This document shows positions 4,903 to 6,131 of a stretch of DNA of 6,131 nt, piece after piece. A program made the position numbers and the translations under genes. This stretch comes from an uncultured Veillonellaceae bacterium (lineage in GTDB: Bacteria; Bacillota; Negativicutes; Veillonellales; Negativicoccaceae): the NCBI GenBank assembly GCA_902488965.1, contig CABTYA010000060.1:1-6131 (forward strand). The letters are read 5' to 3'. Each line of letters opens with the position of its first letter. Position 1 is the first letter of the stretch. Below the pieces are notes generated by a model. It made no database searches and had not been told where the DNA came from. It saw only the letters and a list, made by a program, of their open reading frames with translations.

Positions 4903-6131
4903 GTGGCAAGAGAATTTTCATTAGAAAATACGAGAAACATCGGCATCATGGCGCATATTGATGCCGGTAAGACCACGACGACGGAACGTATTCTGTTCTA
5001 CACCGGTCGTACGCATAAGATCGGTGAAACGCACGAAGGTGCGGCCACCATGGACTGGATGGATCAGGAACAGGAACGCGGTATCACGATTACTTCCGCA
5101 GCCACGACCTGTCAGTGGAAGGGACATCGAATCAATATCATCGATACGCCCGGTCACGTGGACTTCACGGTAGAAGTCGAACGGTCCTTGCGCGTGCTGG
5201 ATGGATCCGTCGCCGTGTTTAGCGCCAAAGACGGGGTGGAACCGCAGTCGGAAACGGTATGGCGTCAAGCCGACCATTACCATGTACCGCGGATCGCCTT
5301 CGTCAACAAAATGGATACGACGGGAGCGGATTTCTACAACGTTCTCGATATGATCCGCGAACGCCTGGGAGCCAATCCGGTAGCCATCACGTTGCCGATC
5401 GGTGCGGAAACCGAATTTGAAGGGGTTATCGACCTCATCAACATGAAGTCCGTACATTTCAACGGCGACCACGGCGAAAACATGGAAGTCGCCGACATTC
5501 CGGCGGATATGCAGGCAAAAGCCGACGAATACCGCGGCAAGTTGGTAGAAGCGGCGGCCGAATTGGACGACGACCTGATGATGAAGTATCTCGAAGGGGA
5601 AGACGTCAGCACGGACGAAATCAAAGCGGCGTTGCGCAAAGGCACAATCGCCTGCACGGTGAACCCGGTACTTTGCGGCTCGGCCTACAAAAACAAAGGC
5701 GTACAGCTGCTGTTGGATGCGGTGCTCGACTACATGCCGGCGCCGATCGACGTACCGGCCATCAAGGGTGTACATCCGGACACGGGCGACGAAGACCGTC
5801 GCGAATCGAGCGATGATGCGCCGTTCTCGGCACTGGCCTTCAAAATCATGACCGACCCCTACGTCGGCAAACTGTCGTTCTTCCGTGTATACTCGGGTTC
5901 GCTCGAAGCGGGTTCGTACACGTACAACTCGACGAAGGGCAAACGCGAACGTGTCGGCCGTATCTTGCAGATGCATGCCAATCACCGCAGCGAAATCGAA
6001 GAAGTGCACGCCGGCGACATTGCCGCGGCAATCGGTTTCAAAGACGTGACGACGGGCGATACGCTCTGCGATGAAAAAGCGCCGACAATCTTGTTTTCGA
6101 AGATAAAGCCGGTGCCCGGTTCCTGCGGTTC
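4903..6131 (+). CDS. fusA: Elongation factor G (EF-G), 5' part; right end chimeric
   Basis: EF-G is the GTPase that drives ribosomal translocation; the full protein is about 690-700 residues. The GTG at 4903 matches the family N-terminus (AREFSLENTRNIGIMAHIDA) and follows GGAG (4887-4890) with a long 12-nt spacer. GTPase motifs are intact: AHIDAGKTT (17-25), switch I QERGITI (57-63), DTPGH (81-85), NKMD (135-138) and GSA (259-261). Domain II follows, with FKIMTDPYVGKLSFFRVYSG and HAGDIAAAIGFKDVTTGDTL. EF-G similarity ends at about residue 397 (TLCDEKAPTIL). The expected ESMxFPEP does not follow. The frame stays open to the window end, but 6094-6131 is not forward fusA. Only about 57% of the gene is represented, 23 nt after rpsG. 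Confidence 0.95.
   Translation, partial: MAREFSLENTRNIGIMAHIDAGKTTTTERILFYTGRTHKIGETHEGAATMDWMDQEQERGITITSAATTCQWKGHRINIIDTPGHVDFTVEVERSLRVLDGSVAVFSAKDGVEPQSETVWRQADHYHVPRIAFVNKMDTTGADFYNVLDMIRERLGANPVAITLPIGAETEFEGVIDLINMKSVHFNGDHGENMEVADIPADMQAKADEYRGKLVEAAAELDDDLMMKYLEGEDVSTDEIKAALRKGTIACTVNPVLCGSAYKNKGVQLLLDAVLDYMPAPIDVPAIKGVHPDTGDEDRRESSDDAPFSALAFKIMTDPYVGKLSFFRVYSGSLEAGSYTYNSTKGKRERVGRILQMHANHRSEIEEVHAGDIAAAIGFKDVTTGDTLCDEKAPTILFSKIKPVPGSCG
6081..6131 (-). other. fusA: inverted fragment of fusA domain IV (chimeric join)
   Basis: Read on the minus strand from 6131 to 6081, this stretch encodes EPQEPGTGFIFENKIVG. That is the conserved EF-G domain IV segment (Thermus: EPLPRGSGFEFVNAIVGG; B. 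subtilis: GAGFEFENAIVGG, as I recall them). In an intact gene it lies about 140-150 codons downstream of the point where the forward frame breaks, and on the same strand. Forward and inverted matches can share up to about 13 bases (6081-6093). This is best explained as an assembly or amplification chimera, not a real gene structure. Confidence 0.8.

Noticed and set aside
4921..6009. 362-codon open frame on the minus strand opposite fusA
   Set aside because: It is the antisense shadow of the conserved EF-G frame. Its product is an Arg/His/Phe-rich string with no recognisable motif.
1..6131. CRISPR arrays, insertion sequences, transposases, integrases, toxin-antitoxin or phage genes
   Set aside because: I saw no repeat-spacer pattern, terminal inverted repeats with a transposase, or mobile-element protein motifs in any frame.

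Overview
The window looks like chromosomal DNA of a Bacillota (Firmicutes) bacterium. Coding regions are GC-rich and intergenic regions AT-rich, and strong AGGAGG-type ribosome binding sites precede most genes. Three features point to the phylum: L27 carries the N-terminal extension that the Prp protease removes, the prp gene sits between rplU and rpmA, and an L7Ae-like protein gene heads the str operon. The L27 leader wording (FDLQLFAHKKG) and the GC level would suit Negativicutes or Clostridia. This is an inference, and I cannot name a genus.

Layout. (1) 1-1092: a consensus promoter and structured leader, then rplU (L21), prp and rpmA (L27), ended by a UUCG-loop terminator. (2) 1116-2723: an extended -10 promoter with an inverted repeat over its -35 region, then a putP-type Na+/proline symporter with a TTG start. 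(3) 2692-3281: a symmetric bidirectional terminator, then a minus-strand thiW (ECF-transporter S component) with its own extended -10 promoter. (4) 3282-3667: a non-coding stretch with an 11-bp tandem repeat, an AT-rich block, a strong hairpin, a doubtful Cys-rich small ORF and the promoter of the next operon. (5) 3668 to the end: the str operon, with an L7Ae-like protein, rpsL (S12), rpsG (S7) and a partial fusA (EF-G).

The ribosomal genes serve ribosome assembly and elongation, with Prp maturing L27. The two transporter genes between the ribosomal operons serve nutrient uptake and are unrelated to them. The small region between thiW and the str operon is the least explained part.

The most important oddity is at the right end. 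The forward fusA frame stops resembling EF-G at about 6081-6093. The last ~50 bases, read on the opposite strand, encode a recognisable EF-G domain IV segment. The end of the window is therefore an inverted, chimeric join inside fusA, most likely an assembly or amplification artefact. I see no clearly new defence, mobile or CRISPR system in this window.
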